DNA from: Mesorhizobium shangrilense
GTDB taxonomy: Bacteria > Pseudomonadota > Alphaproteobacteria > Rhizobiales > Rhizobiaceae
DNA: 13,123 bases
Reading direction: 5' to 3'
Assembly (NCBI RefSeq): GCF_040537815.1
Contig: NZ_JBEWSZ010000022.1
Span: forward strand, 1 to 13,123
Notes under the pieces: model-generated
The model's input: only the letters and a program-made list of their open reading frames with translations
What the model was told of the DNA's origin: nothing
Databases searched by the model: none
In this document: positions 1 to 7,047 of the stretch, in pieces
How positions within the stretch are numbered: position 1 is the stretch's first letter
Layout: each line of letters begins with the position of its first letter
Position numbers and translations under genes: made by a program

Positions 1-216
1 GATGTTGGTTTCCAAGTTGCCGAAAGTGACGTCGGCCTTATGAAAGATCCTGAGGACGTCGGCCAAGCCTGGATGATAGCCTTTTGTTACGGGCCGCGCG
101 AAGAGAAGATCGCCAACTGCCGCCATTGTGAAGCCGTCTTCAACGTTTGTGGCAATTGAACCGACCGTATCAAAACCACCGTCGTGCTGGATCTGATGGC
201 CTTCATTGTCGTACAA
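1..216 (-). CDS. CapA family protein (PGA_cap metallophosphatase-like fold), N-terminal part, runs off left edge
   Basis: The first 72 codons of a minus-strand gene are present; the rest lies outside the window. Reading begins LYDNEGHQIQHDGGFDTVGS, then TMAAVGDLLFARPVTKGYHP, and the window ends in ADVTFGNLETNI. The GD motif after a hydrophobic strand, followed about 35 residues later by ADVTFGNLE, is the N-terminal signature of the CapA/PGA_cap family, a calcineurin-like metallophosphatase fold first known from poly-gamma-glutamate capsule genes. The frame has no ATG upstream of residue 31. I chose the TTG at 216 because GGAG lies 6 nt before it; TTG at 240 and ATG at 126 are alternatives. 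No signal peptide is visible. It starts about 85 bp after the stop of the OppF-like gene, so it is probably cotranscribed with the transporter. Many CapA-family proteins are not capsule proteins, and its role here is unknown. Confidence 0.8.
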   Translation of the reverse strand, partial: MYDNEGHQIQHDGGFDTVGSIATNVEDGFTMAAVGDLLFARPVTKGYHPGLADVLRIFHKADVTFGNLETNI

Positions 217-300
217 ACTCTCTCTCCATATAATTTCCAACTTTTTCCAAGTGCGCGTTCTACTGTCACCTTACTTTCGTTACGTGAGTGTTACCATGCG

Positions 301-1344
301 TCAGGATCGGATCATGCGCAGAGTGGCATGAGCCGAAGAATTGGACCGCACGGCCGAGCCAGGGATCTCTGTAGCTGGAGCGCGCACGTGACAGGCCACG
401 ACGCGCCCGTCTGCCATCGGCACCAAAGGTGGCACCTCGATGCGGCACCGCTCGACCGCCAGCGGGCAGCGCGGGTGGAACGCACACCCGCTTGGCGGAT
501 TGATCGGACTTGGCACCTCGCCCTCGACGAGCACCTCCAGCCGAACCCGCGTGGGATCCGGCACCGGAGCTGCCGCGATCAGCGCCTCGGTGTAGGGGTG
601 GACCGGCTTGGCGAAGAGCGCCTCGCAGGGCGCAAGCTCCACGATCCGCCCCAAATACATGACCGCCACGCGATGGGCGATATGCTCCACGACTCTGAGA
701 TCATGCGAGATGAAGACGAAGGCGATGCCCATCTGCTGCTGAAGATCCATAAGCAGATTCAAGATCTGTGCCTGCACGGACACATCAAGGGCCGACACCG
801 CTTCGTCAGCGATGATTAGCGAGGGCTCAAGGGCCAGCGCCCGTGCAATGCCGAGCCGCTGCCGCTGGCCGCCCGATAGCTCGGACGGGAGCCTGTGAAT
901 CATCTCGGGCGACATTCCGACCTTTCGGAGAAGATCTGCAGCAAGCGCCTGGCGCTGCCGCCGGCTGAGGCGCTCAAAGTTCTCGACAGGCTCAGTAATG
1001 ATCTGTCCGGTCGTGAGACGCGGGTTCAGCGACGAGTAAGGATCCTGAAAGACCATTTGCATCCGACGGCGCCATGCGCGAAGCGCATGCTGCCTTAGAC
1101 CCGCAATGTCGGTTCCGTCGATCAGGACGCGGCCAGCCGTTGGCGCCACGAGCCGCATCAAAAGCCGCGCCACGGTGGACTTGCCACAGCCGGATTCGCC
1201 GACGATGCAGAACGTCTCGCCGGCTTCGACCGAGAAGGACACATCCTCCACCGCGCGGATCACCGGAATGGTCTTCTTCAGGAATCCTGTACCGAGCGGA
1301 TAATGCTTGGTCAGATTCTCGACTTTCAGCAAAGGACCACTCAT
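301..1344 (-). CDS. Peptide ABC transporter ATP-binding protein, OppF/DppF type
   Basis: This 347-residue protein is the second ATPase of a Dpp/Opp-type importer. It hydrolyses ATP on the cytoplasmic side of the inner membrane to drive peptide uptake. Visible motifs are Walker [10 protein letters not shown] (residues 49-57), the ABC signature LSGGQRQR, Walker [13 protein letters not shown], the switch histidine in [10 protein letters not shown], and the C-terminal oligopeptide/dipeptide (HPY) domain with [20 protein letters not shown]. The frame is open upstream, but the ATG at 1344 is preferred: it overlaps the OppD-like stop as ATGA, giving translational coupling, and GAGGT lies about 10 nt before it. 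Length is normal for the family. Walker B reads DEAVSALD, common in OppF/DppF, where the OppD partner has DEPTTALD. Substrate specificity comes from the binding protein, so peptide transport is a family-level call. Confidence 0.95.
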   Translation of the reverse strand: MSGPLLKVENLTKHYPLGTGFLKKTIPVIRAVEDVSFSVEAGETFCIVGESGCGKSTVARLLMRLVAPTAGRVLIDGTDIAGLRQHALRAWRRRMQMVFQDPYSSLNPRLTTGQIITEPVENFERLSRRQRQALAADLLRKVGMSPEMIHRLPSELSGGQRQRLGIARALALEPSLIIADEAVSALDVSVQAQILNLLMDLQQQMGIAFVFISHDLRVVEHIAHRVAVMYLGRIVELAPCEALFAKPVHPYTEALIAAAPVPDPTRVRLEVLVEGEVPSPINPPSGCAFHPRCPLAVERCRIEVPPLVPMADGRVVACHVRAPATEIPGSAVRSNSSAHATLRMIRS

Positions 1345-2348
1345 GCGCCCACTACCTCTTCGGCGCGCCAGCAAGCCGCGGCGTGGCCCGGCCTGACATC
1401 ACGCAGGATAGGTGTCTTCTCGCGGCAAATATCGATCGCGAACGGGCAGCGAGGCGCAAAGCTGCAGCCCACAATGGGTTCGCGCAGACTTGGCACGATC
1501 CCGGGGATTTCCGGAAGGCGATGCTGACGACCGCGCCGCGGATCAGGCACCGATCGCATGAGGCCCTGGGTGTAGGGATGCGAGGGGCGCGCGAAGAGAT
1601 CAATTGCGGTCGCTTGCTCTACGATTCGACCAGCATACATGACAACAACGCGTTGGCATGTTTCGGCTACAACGCCCAGGTCATGCGTGATGAACATGAC
1701 GGCCGTTCCCGTGCGCTCTTTCAGATCGACGATAAGCCGCAGGATCTGCGCCTGGATAGTAACGTCAAGCGCAGTAGTTGGCTCGTCCGCAATCAATAGT
1801 TCCGGTGAACAGGCGAGAGCCATGGCGATCATTGCGCGCTGGCGCATCCCCCCGGACATTTCGTAAGGATAGTTGTTGACGCGAAGCTCGGGATCCGCAA
1901 TGCGGACCAGACGGAGCATCTCTTCGGCCTTTGCCATGGCCACCGAGCGGGACGCTTTTGTGTGGATTTGCACTGCCTCGGCGATCTGGCGGCCGACCGA
2001 ATAGACCGGGTTCAGGCTCGTCATCGGCTCCTGGAAGATCATGGCGATCTGGTCGCCGCGGATCTGTCGCATATCCCGATCGGACAGCTCAAGCAGGTCG
2101 CGTCCGTGGAAGCGGACCTCGCCGCCGACAGTCCTGGCGGTCAGCTTCGGCAGCAGGCGAAGAATGGAGAGAGCGGTGACGCTCTTCCCACATCCGGATT
2201 CGCCGACGACGCCGAGCGTTTCGCCTCTCTTTACCTGAAAGCTGATGCCGCCCAGGGCGCGGGTGACGCTTTCTTCGCCGTAAAAGTGCGTCTCAAGGTC
2301 TCGAACGTCGAGAAGCAGGTCATCCACTGTGGATTCTCGCATTAGCAT
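1341..2348 (-). CDS. Peptide ABC transporter ATP-binding protein, OppD/DppD type
   Basis: This 335-residue ATPase subunit pairs with the OppF-like protein encoded downstream. Walker A GESGCGKS is at residues 49-56, the signature is [15 protein letters not shown], Walker B is [12 protein letters not shown], the H-loop is [10 protein letters not shown], and the C-terminal HPY domain has [15 protein letters not shown] plus a later CW. Structures of some relatives show an iron-sulfur cluster bound by cysteines in this C-terminal region; whether that applies here is inference. The frame extends upstream into the DppC-like gene, but the start at 2348 follows the DppC stop by one base (TGACATG) and has AGG 7 nt before it. 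A second in-frame ATG at 2342 is possible. The last four bases overlap the next start, so expression is tightly coupled. No damage is seen. Confidence 0.95.
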   Translation of the reverse strand: MLMRESTVDDLLLDVRDLETHFYGEESVTRALGGISFQVKRGETLGVVGESGCGKSVTALSILRLLPKLTARTVGGEVRFHGRDLLELSDRDMRQIRGDQIAMIFQEPMTSLNPVYSVGRQIAEAVQIHTKASRSVAMAKAEEMLRLVRIADPELRVNNYPYEMSGGMRQRAMIAMALACSPELLIADEPTTALDVTIQAQILRLIVDLKERTGTAVMFITHDLGVVAETCQRVVVMYAGRIVEQATAIDLFARPSHPYTQGLMRSVPDPRRGRQHRLPEIPGIVPSLREPIVGCSFAPRCPFAIDICREKTPILRDVRPGHAAACWRAEEVVGA

Positions 2349-2349
2349 G

Positions 2350-3231
2350 TCAGCGCCTACGCTTCGCACGGGGATCGAACAGGTCGCGCAGGCCGTCCCC
2401 GAGCAGGTTGACGGCAAGGACCGTGACGGCAAGGCAAATGCCCGGGGCGAAAATCGTCATTGGGGCGATAGCGAGATAGAGTCGAGAGCTTGAAATCATG
2501 TTGCCCCAGCTCGGAATCTCGGGCGGCACGCCTACGCCCAGGAAGCTCAGCCCAGCCTCTGTCAAAATTGCGTCTGCGCAGACGATGGCGCTCTGCACCA
2601 TAAGCGCCGGAATGGTGCTCGGCAGGATATGGCGCCACAGCACTTTCGGCAGGCGCGCACCGCCACAGAGGGCGGCCTCGACATAAGGACGCTCCCGAAC
2701 ACCCAGAACCACCGAACGAACCAGCCGCGTGACGCTTGGCAGTTGGGGGATCGTGATGGCGACGATGAGGATACCGAGTCCCGGCCCTGTCAGAGAAATA
2801 AGGGCGATGGCCAACAGAAACGTCGGGATCGACATCAGGCCGTCCATGACCCGCATGACGATATTATCGAAGCCGCGGTTGTAGCCGGCAAGAACTCCGA
2901 TAAGAAGACCGCCCAGAGCCGCGACCGCCGCCGACGTCAATCCGACCATGAGTGAGATCCGGGCGCCTAACACCGTTCGTGCAAACACATCACGGCCCAG
3001 ATTATCGCTTCCGAACCACATGTCCGCTGACGGCGGTTGCAGGCGTTTGAATGGATCGATGTTCAATGGATCGCCCGCGTAAAGCGGGGCCGCGAGTGCT
3101 AATACGATCAACAGCGCCAAGAGGCCGCCGCCTACAAGGACGAGCGGATGCCGCCTTGCCAGACGGGGAAGGTCAGATATTCCCAGGCGGCCCGTCGGGA
3201 TGTATTCAACTGGTGCGGAGAGGAGCGCCAT
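2350..3231 (-). CDS. Peptide ABC transporter permease, DppC/OppC type
   Basis: This 293-residue inner-membrane permease forms half of the translocation pore. It has a short cytoplasmic N-terminus, a first membrane segment ([20 protein letters not shown]), a periplasmic stretch with [18 protein letters not shown] typical of the DppC/OppC N-terminal domain, and a BPD_transp_1 core. The EAA coupling loop reads [20 protein letters not shown] and would dock on the ATPases. The open frame continues about 140 codons upstream in the shadow of the DppB-like gene, but the ATG at 3231, two bases after the DppB stop, gives the normal family length and N-terminus. It has no strong Shine-Dalgarno sequence of its own, so translation probably depends on ribosomes finishing the upstream gene. 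Confidence 0.94.
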   Translation of the reverse strand: MALLSAPVEYIPTGRLGISDLPRLARRHPLVLVGGGLLALLIVLALAAPLYAGDPLNIDPFKRLQPPSADMWFGSDNLGRDVFARTVLGARISLMVGLTSAAVAALGGLLIGVLAGYNRGFDNIVMRVMDGLMSIPTFLLAIALISLTGPGLGILIVAITIPQLPSVTRLVRSVVLGVRERPYVEAALCGGARLPKVLWRHILPSTIPALMVQSAIVCADAILTEAGLSFLGVGVPPEIPSWGNMISSSRLYLAIAPMTIFAPGICLAVTVLAVNLLGDGLRDLFDPRAKRRR

Positions 3232-3233
3232 AA

Positions 3234-4175
3234 TCAGTACCGGATGCGGGGGTCGACCAGGGTGTAGGAAAGATCGACCGCGAGATTGATCAGGACGTAC
3301 AGACCCGAAACCAGGATGAGCACACCTTGAATGATGGGATAGTCGCGGTTGTTGATGGCATCGACCACCAAGCGACCGACACCAGGTATGTTGAACACCG
3401 TTTCCGTGATGACGACACCGCCAATTAGACCCGCGAAACTTAAGCCGATCACCGTCAGGATCGGGACACCTGCATTCTTCAAAGCATGATGGAAAAGCAT
3501 GGCATAGGACGACGCGCCCTTGGCGGCGGCTGTTCGCATATAGTCTTCCGACAGAACCTCGAGCATGCTCGCACGCGCGATCCGGGCGATGAAAGCAATG
3601 TAGGGAATACTTAAAGTCACGGTCGGCAGGATCAGGTGCACAAGCCATAGCCCGAAGTCATGGTCGATCGGCACGTATCCTTGGACGGGCAGCCAGTGCG
3701 TTCTGATAGCGCACAAGTATATGAGAAAGAAGCCGACGACAAACACTGGGACAGAAAAACCAAGTGTCGCGAATGCCGTCAGGATGCGATCAACGAGACC
3801 GCCAGCTCGCCACGCGGCAAGGATGCCGAAGGAGACCCCAATCGTCACCGAAACGATCATTGTCAGGACCGAAAGGGCGACCGTCGGTTCAAGCCGCTGC
3901 GAGATGAGGTCGAGAACCGGTCGTCCGGCGAAGATCGAGATCCCGAAATCGCCGCTGAGGATGCTGAGAGCCCAATGTACGAACTGAACCGGCAGCGGAT
4001 CATCTAGTCCCAGCTGCTCGCGGATGCCGGCGATCATCTGTGGCGTGGCCGCGTCACCGGCGATGATGGCCGCGGGATCGCCGGGCGCCAGCCTGAGAAG
4101 CAGGAAAACGAAGATCCCGACCATCGCCATGACGGCCATGGTCGAGACCATCCTGCGCAGGATGTAGACAACCAT
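3234..4175 (-). CDS. Peptide ABC transporter permease, DppB/OppB type
   Basis: This 313-residue inner-membrane permease forms the other half of the pore. It starts MVVYILRRM with a first membrane helix ending in LLRLAPGDPAA, the standard DppB/OppB N-terminal signature, followed by the GDFGISIFAGRPV segment, several hydrophobic helices and an EAA loop (YMRTAAAKGASSYAMLFHHA). It ends in YTLVDPRIRY, a usual DppB C-terminus. The open frame runs on to 4364, but the residues before 4175 are out-of-frame reading of a solute-binding-protein remnant and are not permease sequence. The Shine-Dalgarno AAGGA lies inside the last codons of that remnant, about 9 nt before the ATG. A related fragment of the same N-terminus survives near 8,140-8,283, so this is the intact member of a duplicated pair. 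Confidence 0.94.
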   Translation of the reverse strand: MVVYILRRMVSTMAVMAMVGIFVFLLLRLAPGDPAAIIAGDAATPQMIAGIREQLGLDDPLPVQFVHWALSILSGDFGISIFAGRPVLDLISQRLEPTVALSVLTMIVSVTIGVSFGILAAWRAGGLVDRILTAFATLGFSVPVFVVGFFLIYLCAIRTHWLPVQGYVPIDHDFGLWLVHLILPTVTLSIPYIAFIARIARASMLEVLSEDYMRTAAAKGASSYAMLFHHALKNAGVPILTVIGLSFAGLIGGVVITETVFNIPGVGRLVVDAINNRDYPIIQGVLILVSGLYVLINLAVDLSYTLVDPRIRY

Positions 4176-4180
4176 TACGC

Positions 4181-4315
4181 TCAATCCTTCTGCATGTTCA
4201 TCGGCCTGATCTGCGGCATGCCTATGAGGCCCGAGAGCGCCTTGCGGTGCAAGACTTGCGAGACAGTTTGAGCCAGCCTTACGTCGCCGACGAAGCCCCA
4301 CCATATTCTTTGCAT
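4181..4315 (-). pseudogene. C-terminal remnant of a peptide-binding protein gene, now a 44-codon leader ORF before dppB
   Basis: The minus strand reads MQRIWWGFVGDVRLAQ and on to a terminal NMQKD. It aligns along its length with the last 45 residues of the intact binding protein at 8292-9890 (MQKIWWDSVGFVLLGQ ... NMQKG), with about 24 identical positions and one gap. Everything between the old start codon and this methionine is gone. The leader's GGAGGAA (4326-4332) now stands 10 nt before the internal ATG, so the remnant could be translated as a short peptide. Its stop is 5 bases before the dppB start, and its final codons contain the dppB ribosome binding site, which may explain why this piece was kept. 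It cannot encode a working binding protein. That it is translated or coupled to dppB is inference. Confidence 0.82.
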
Positions 4316-4321
4316 CTTGTT

Positions 4322-4543
4322 CCGGTTCCTCCGCTTTGGAGCTAGTGGCGCGGTTAATCCGCACCTATTAGCGCTGTTGACACCATGAGTGACGCATTCG
4401 ATCTCAAAACGTCGAGAGACCTCGCAAAATGACCTTGCCGCAGGACGACATTTTTATAACTGTAATAGCTGGCGGAGGGGCCTTCGCGCCAAAATGCGTC
4501 CAGTTATGAAATACCGGCTGCAGAAACCAGCGCAGCTTGAAAT
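4322..4543 (-). repeat. Operon leader, copy A (paralogous to 9896-10118)
   Basis: This non-coding stretch matches the region upstream of the intact binding-protein gene. The best blocks are GGTTAATCCGCACCTAT, CTGTTGACACC, ATTCGATCTCAAA, GCGCCAAAATGCGTC and CTGCAGAA, written on the plus strand, in the same order and similar spacing in both copies. It ends with the GGAGGAA that originally served a binding-protein start. Similarity fades right of about 4,543. Within it, GCGG-TTAAT-CCGC is a small perfect inverted repeat kept in both copies and a candidate operator. I could not place convincing -35/-10 boxes. Confidence 0.72.
4326..4332 (-). promoter_or_regulatory. Ribosome binding site GGAGGAA inherited from the deleted binding-protein gene
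   Basis: GGAGGAA on the minus strand is followed 10 nt later by the remnant's internal ATG (4315). The same GGAGGAA stands 6 nt before the intact binding-protein start at 9890. The deletion therefore joined the original signal to an internal methionine. Confidence 0.65.
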
Positions 4544-4599
4544 GTTTCACTTTCCGCGCGTCTGTTGCGCATAGCGCTGTCGCATTGTGGAGTTTGGCA

Positions 4600-4860
4600 T
4601 CAATGATGAGGCACCACGACGCATGTGCCATCCCTAGGCATCATCGGCAGCACCATCGGGAAGGCCATCCGCATCATGTCCGATCGCTCGGACTGCGCGC
4701 CGAGGTGATTGCCGCCGGCGCCGCTTACCTCCGGGCAGCGGCTGCGAAAAGTGGCGATCGCCTCAGGTCCTACCTCGACATGAGCGCGCACGCCGCTTTC
4801 CGACACATCCACCCTCGGCGCTCGTAGCGCTTCGACCAAACTGAATCCACGGTCGACTGT
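4600..4860 (-). pseudogene. Probable C-terminal remnant of a gamma-glutamyltransferase-family gene
   Basis: The minus strand carries RGFSLVEALRAPRVDVSESG, a fairly good match to the C-terminal helix and strand of gamma-glutamyltransferases (G-S-EA--APR-), followed by VEVGPEAIATFRSRCPEV, RMAFPMVL and RDGT before a stop at 4600. The order fits the family's last 80 residues, but the usual small-subunit catalytic core is absent. The reading frame stays open to 5157, but its upstream part lies opposite the IS66 orfA remnant and has no family resemblance. It appears to be the tail of a second GGT-like gene cut by the insertion. It is not an obvious copy of the tail of the intact gene at 5361-6902, so it would be a different family member. 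The call rests on a short match. Confidence 0.42.
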
Positions 4861-4908
4861 ACACATCCGGTGAAAGACGCCTTGCCGGGGGCCTAGCCGA
4901 TTGTTGGT

Positions 4909-5097
4909 ATGGATATCCTTACCGATAGTCGCCACGTCACTCGTCTCGAGATTGTCGACACTGGTCGCCGGCGTTGATGGTCGGAAGAGAAAAAGCTGCG
5001 GATCGTCGAGGAGAGCCATTCGGCTCCGCGGCTGGCCTCGGCGACGGCGCGGCGTCACGGGATTTCCAACCAGCTGCTGTTTGCCTGGCGCTGCTGA
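4909..5097 (+). pseudogene. IS66-family OrfA (TnpA, helix-turn-helix) remnant with premature stop
   Basis: The plus strand reads MDILTDSRHVTRLEIVDTG, RRR, stop (TGA at 4975-4977), then WSEEKKLRIVEESH and ATARRHGISNQLLFAWRC, stop (5095-5097). The pattern RRRRWS-EEKLRIVEES...ARRHGIS--LLF-WR is the characteristic N-terminal helix-turn-helix region of IS66-family OrfA proteins. A nonsense codon replaces the expected arginine before WS, and the frame closes soon after the helix-turn-helix, so the gene is dead. The family's downstream genes (orfB, tnpC) are not recognisable as intact frames. It lies opposite in strand to the flanking operon genes and probably marks the insertion that broke the region between the two operon halves. 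Confidence 0.78.
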
Positions 5098-5360
5098 TAA
5101 CCCGGGACGCCTGCAGCGCGCGTGCACATGTGTGGTGCAAGATGGCGGGAGTGGCACGCTTGTCGGCGATGGACGGTTGCCCCGCGCCGGGTGGCGACGT
5201 GCTTGGCAGGATATATTCTGATAGCCGTCTGCGCCTTATAACGCCGCATGATTGGCGCCGTGGAGGCCCGATGCGGGCATAGCGATCGCCACACGCAAGC
5301 AGATTTGATGTCCGCCGCATCCGTTTCGGTGCGACCCTGAGCGTCCGCACCATTACGCGA
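5098..5360 (+). other. No intact gene; probable further IS66 debris
   Basis: This stretch follows the orfA fragment directly. IYSDSRLRL (about 5211-5237) resembles the start of the conserved C-terminal strand of IS66 OrfA, and an ATGATTGG at 5248 resembles an orfB start of the ATGA-overlap type, with GIAIATRKQ shortly after in another frame. Frames change repeatedly and no continuous product can be read. No terminator or promoter is evident before the GGT-like stop at 5361. Confidence 0.35.
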
Positions 5361-6902
5361 TCAAAGGGCGCTGCCTGTGCTCGACGGGTCAACTCCGCTC
5401 TTATACCGGCGGCTGTCGAGACGCTCCACGGCATTCACCATTCCCACGTGGGTGTAGGGTTCGTATCCCGTTGGCGCTATCTCAAAGCCTCGAGCCTCAA
5501 GGTGCGCGCGCGCATCGGGCCAAAAGTCCGGGTGCATGCGGAGCTTGCCGTCTTTCGGAAAGACGCGGGGCTTCGCCATCAAGTTCGCCATGTCGTCGCA
5601 AAAGCCAAGGCCGAACCTCAGGAACAGCAGATAGGTGAGCGAACCCAGAATGCGTTCGCTCCCGGCCGAACCGATGGCGAGCGTGGGCGCGCCGGCCACT
5701 TCGACAATGAGCGGCGACATCTCAGTGACATCATGGGTTTGGCCTTGGAAGAGCGAGTTTGATTTCATTGCGTAGCTGTAGCCGAGCGCCGCGCCCCACC
5801 AACACAGCTTCGAGCCGAACCAGGGGCCGATCGAAGTTGTGAACGATAGGAAGTCGTCGCCCGAAGCGAAGGCGAAATGATTCGTGTTGGCGTCATCGGT
5901 CCAACTGGCCGGTCCGGGGAAGTAGGTCGATTTTAGCTCTTTCCACAGCACTTCGACGGGCGCATCCAGCAACCGGATTACCCGTTCTACGATTGCACTG
6001 GCTTCCGACGATATATCAAGGTCAACGGAAGGACGTCCAACCTTGGGTTCGAGGGTCCCAACTGAGAAAGGTATCCGATCAAGCAGGAGAATAGTGGAGA
6101 GGACATAGGCCTCGATGGCCCGCGAAAAATCTACCAGCGCGCGGCGCCGGCGCAATTCCACGGTCACCGCCGCGCCGAGCAGGGTCCACGTACCCCAGGT
6201 CTCGATAGCTCCAGTCGTGAGGAGGCGCTGGGGCCGCCCGTCGGGGTCGGGGTCGAGGTCGAGCGTGAGTGGAGCGGCCTGGCGAACGGAGTTGTCGAGA
6301 GTTTCTTCTGGGCTCCAGGGCCCAGGGTCCCTCGCCCGTAGGATACGCCAGAAATCATCCTCGCTTTCAGATTCCGCCAAGATTCGAAATAGGTCAGCGA
6401 GTTCCGGATTTCGTACATGTGCACGAGGTGCACCGGTTTCCTCCAGATAAATCGCCCTAAGGGGTTCACTCAATGCAGGGGCTTCGCTTTCGAGAGCAAC
6501 GGTCAAGCCCATGGTGGGCGCAAAGCCTTGTTGGGCAAGCGCGGCGGCGGGCGCTAGCAAAGCGCGGACTGGAAGTCGCAAACGGCCGCTACGTTTGATG
6601 AAGAACCATGCGGCTATGTTACCAGGGACGGGTACGTCCGATTCCGGTACGCGCCGGACCGCAGTAGGGGCATTTAGGCAACCGGCTTTGCCCGCCACGG
6701 AAAAGACGCCTTGCATGCGGCCAAAGGGGCTGCAGTTGGCCGGATCTGCGACCCAAGCGCAGGCAAGGGCGGCAAGATACATGTCGAAGACGCTGCCGCC
6801 CTGTTGCCTCATAGCGTTTGCTGCGGCCGTGGCTGACGCCACGGGGGTCGCGATCCCGAACCCCATGCTGCTGTGGACGTGCAATGGTGCTTCACCGCTC
6901 AT
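5361..6902 (-). CDS. Gamma-glutamyltransferase-like N-terminal-nucleophile hydrolase
   Basis: This 513-residue protein belongs to the gamma-glutamyltranspeptidase fold, whose members self-cleave before a threonine nucleophile and hydrolyse or transfer gamma-glutamyl groups. The N-terminus (ATPVASATAAANAMRQQGGS, then a hydrophobic ALACAWVADPANCSPFGRMQ) matches the family's A-P-LAS-AG---L--GGNA-DA and VEP-GIGGGG segments in degenerate form. The predicted nucleophile is Thr340 in DDANTNHFAFASGDDFLSFT; the usual T-T-H is T-N-H here. IGSAGSERI (about 410-418) replaces the glycine-rich GSPGG-RI loop. The start at 6902 follows AGGGA by 7 nt; an upstream ATG at 6947 lacks support. No signal peptide or membrane segment is seen, so it is probably cytoplasmic, unlike classical periplasmic GGT. 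It lies in line with the C45 gene and the transporter. The substrate may not be gamma-glutamyl. Confidence 0.78.
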   Translation of the reverse strand: MSGEAPLHVHSSMGFGIATPVASATAAANAMRQQGGSVFDMYLAALACAWVADPANCSPFGRMQGVFSVAGKAGCLNAPTAVRRVPESDVPVPGNIAAWFFIKRSGRLRLPVRALLAPAAALAQQGFAPTMGLTVALESEAPALSEPLRAIYLEETGAPRAHVRNPELADLFRILAESESEDDFWRILRARDPGPWSPEETLDNSVRQAAPLTLDLDPDPDGRPQRLLTTGAIETWGTWTLLGAAVTVELRRRRALVDFSRAIEAYVLSTILLLDRIPFSVGTLEPKVGRPSVDLDISSEASAIVERVIRLLDAPVEVLWKELKSTYFPGPASWTDDANTNHFAFASGDDFLSFTTSIGPWFGSKLCWWGAALGYSYAMKSNSLFQGQTHDVTEMSPLIVEVAGAPTLAIGSAGSERILGSLTYLLFLRFGLGFCDDMANLMAKPRVFPKDGKLRMHPDFWPDARAHLEARGFEIAPTGYEPYTHVGMVNAVERLDSRRYKSGVDPSSTGSAL

Positions 6903-7047
6903 GCAGTTTCCCTGAGGTCCGTGTTTAGATGGCGATCCTAGACCCAAGACGTCGTCCTAATCTCGCAAATCCGGTGGTGCGGTCGCAAACGTTCGCGCCG
7001 CGACCTCGCAGCAAAAGCGCCGACCCGCCGACGATCGCTGCAGCGGG

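Noticed and set aside
87..269. A 60-codon minus-strand frame starting with ATG-like GTG at 269
   Set aside because: It overlaps the CapA-family frame, which has clear family motifs (AVGDLLFAR, ADVTFGNLE). The 60-codon frame resembles nothing and is an out-of-frame shadow.
184..819. A 211-codon plus-strand frame opposite the OppF-like gene
   Set aside because: Arg/His-rich, low-complexity antisense reading of the OppF C-terminal region; no motif or initiation signal.
1074..1799. A 241-codon plus-strand frame opposite the two ATPase genes
   Set aside because: It is antisense to two well-supported ABC ATPases, crosses their overlap, and its product has no family character. Long antisense frames are common in GC-rich genes.
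4374..4384. TTGACA on the plus strand in the leader (also near 9945-9952) as a -35 box
   Set aside because: It points away from the operon genes and has no -10-like hexamer at 16-18 bases downstream in either copy. Conservation is better explained by an operator or by shared ancestry.
4715..4730. CGCCGCTTAC as an IS66 terminal inverted repeat
   Set aside because: It resembles the GTAAGCG end type only loosely, lies inside the GGT-like remnant frame, and no partner end was found.
4600..5157. A 185-codon minus-strand frame taken as a single gene
   Set aside because: Only its C-terminal 85 residues resemble a protein family; the rest runs opposite the IS66 orfA remnant, is arginine/proline-rich noise, and lacks a ribosome binding site.
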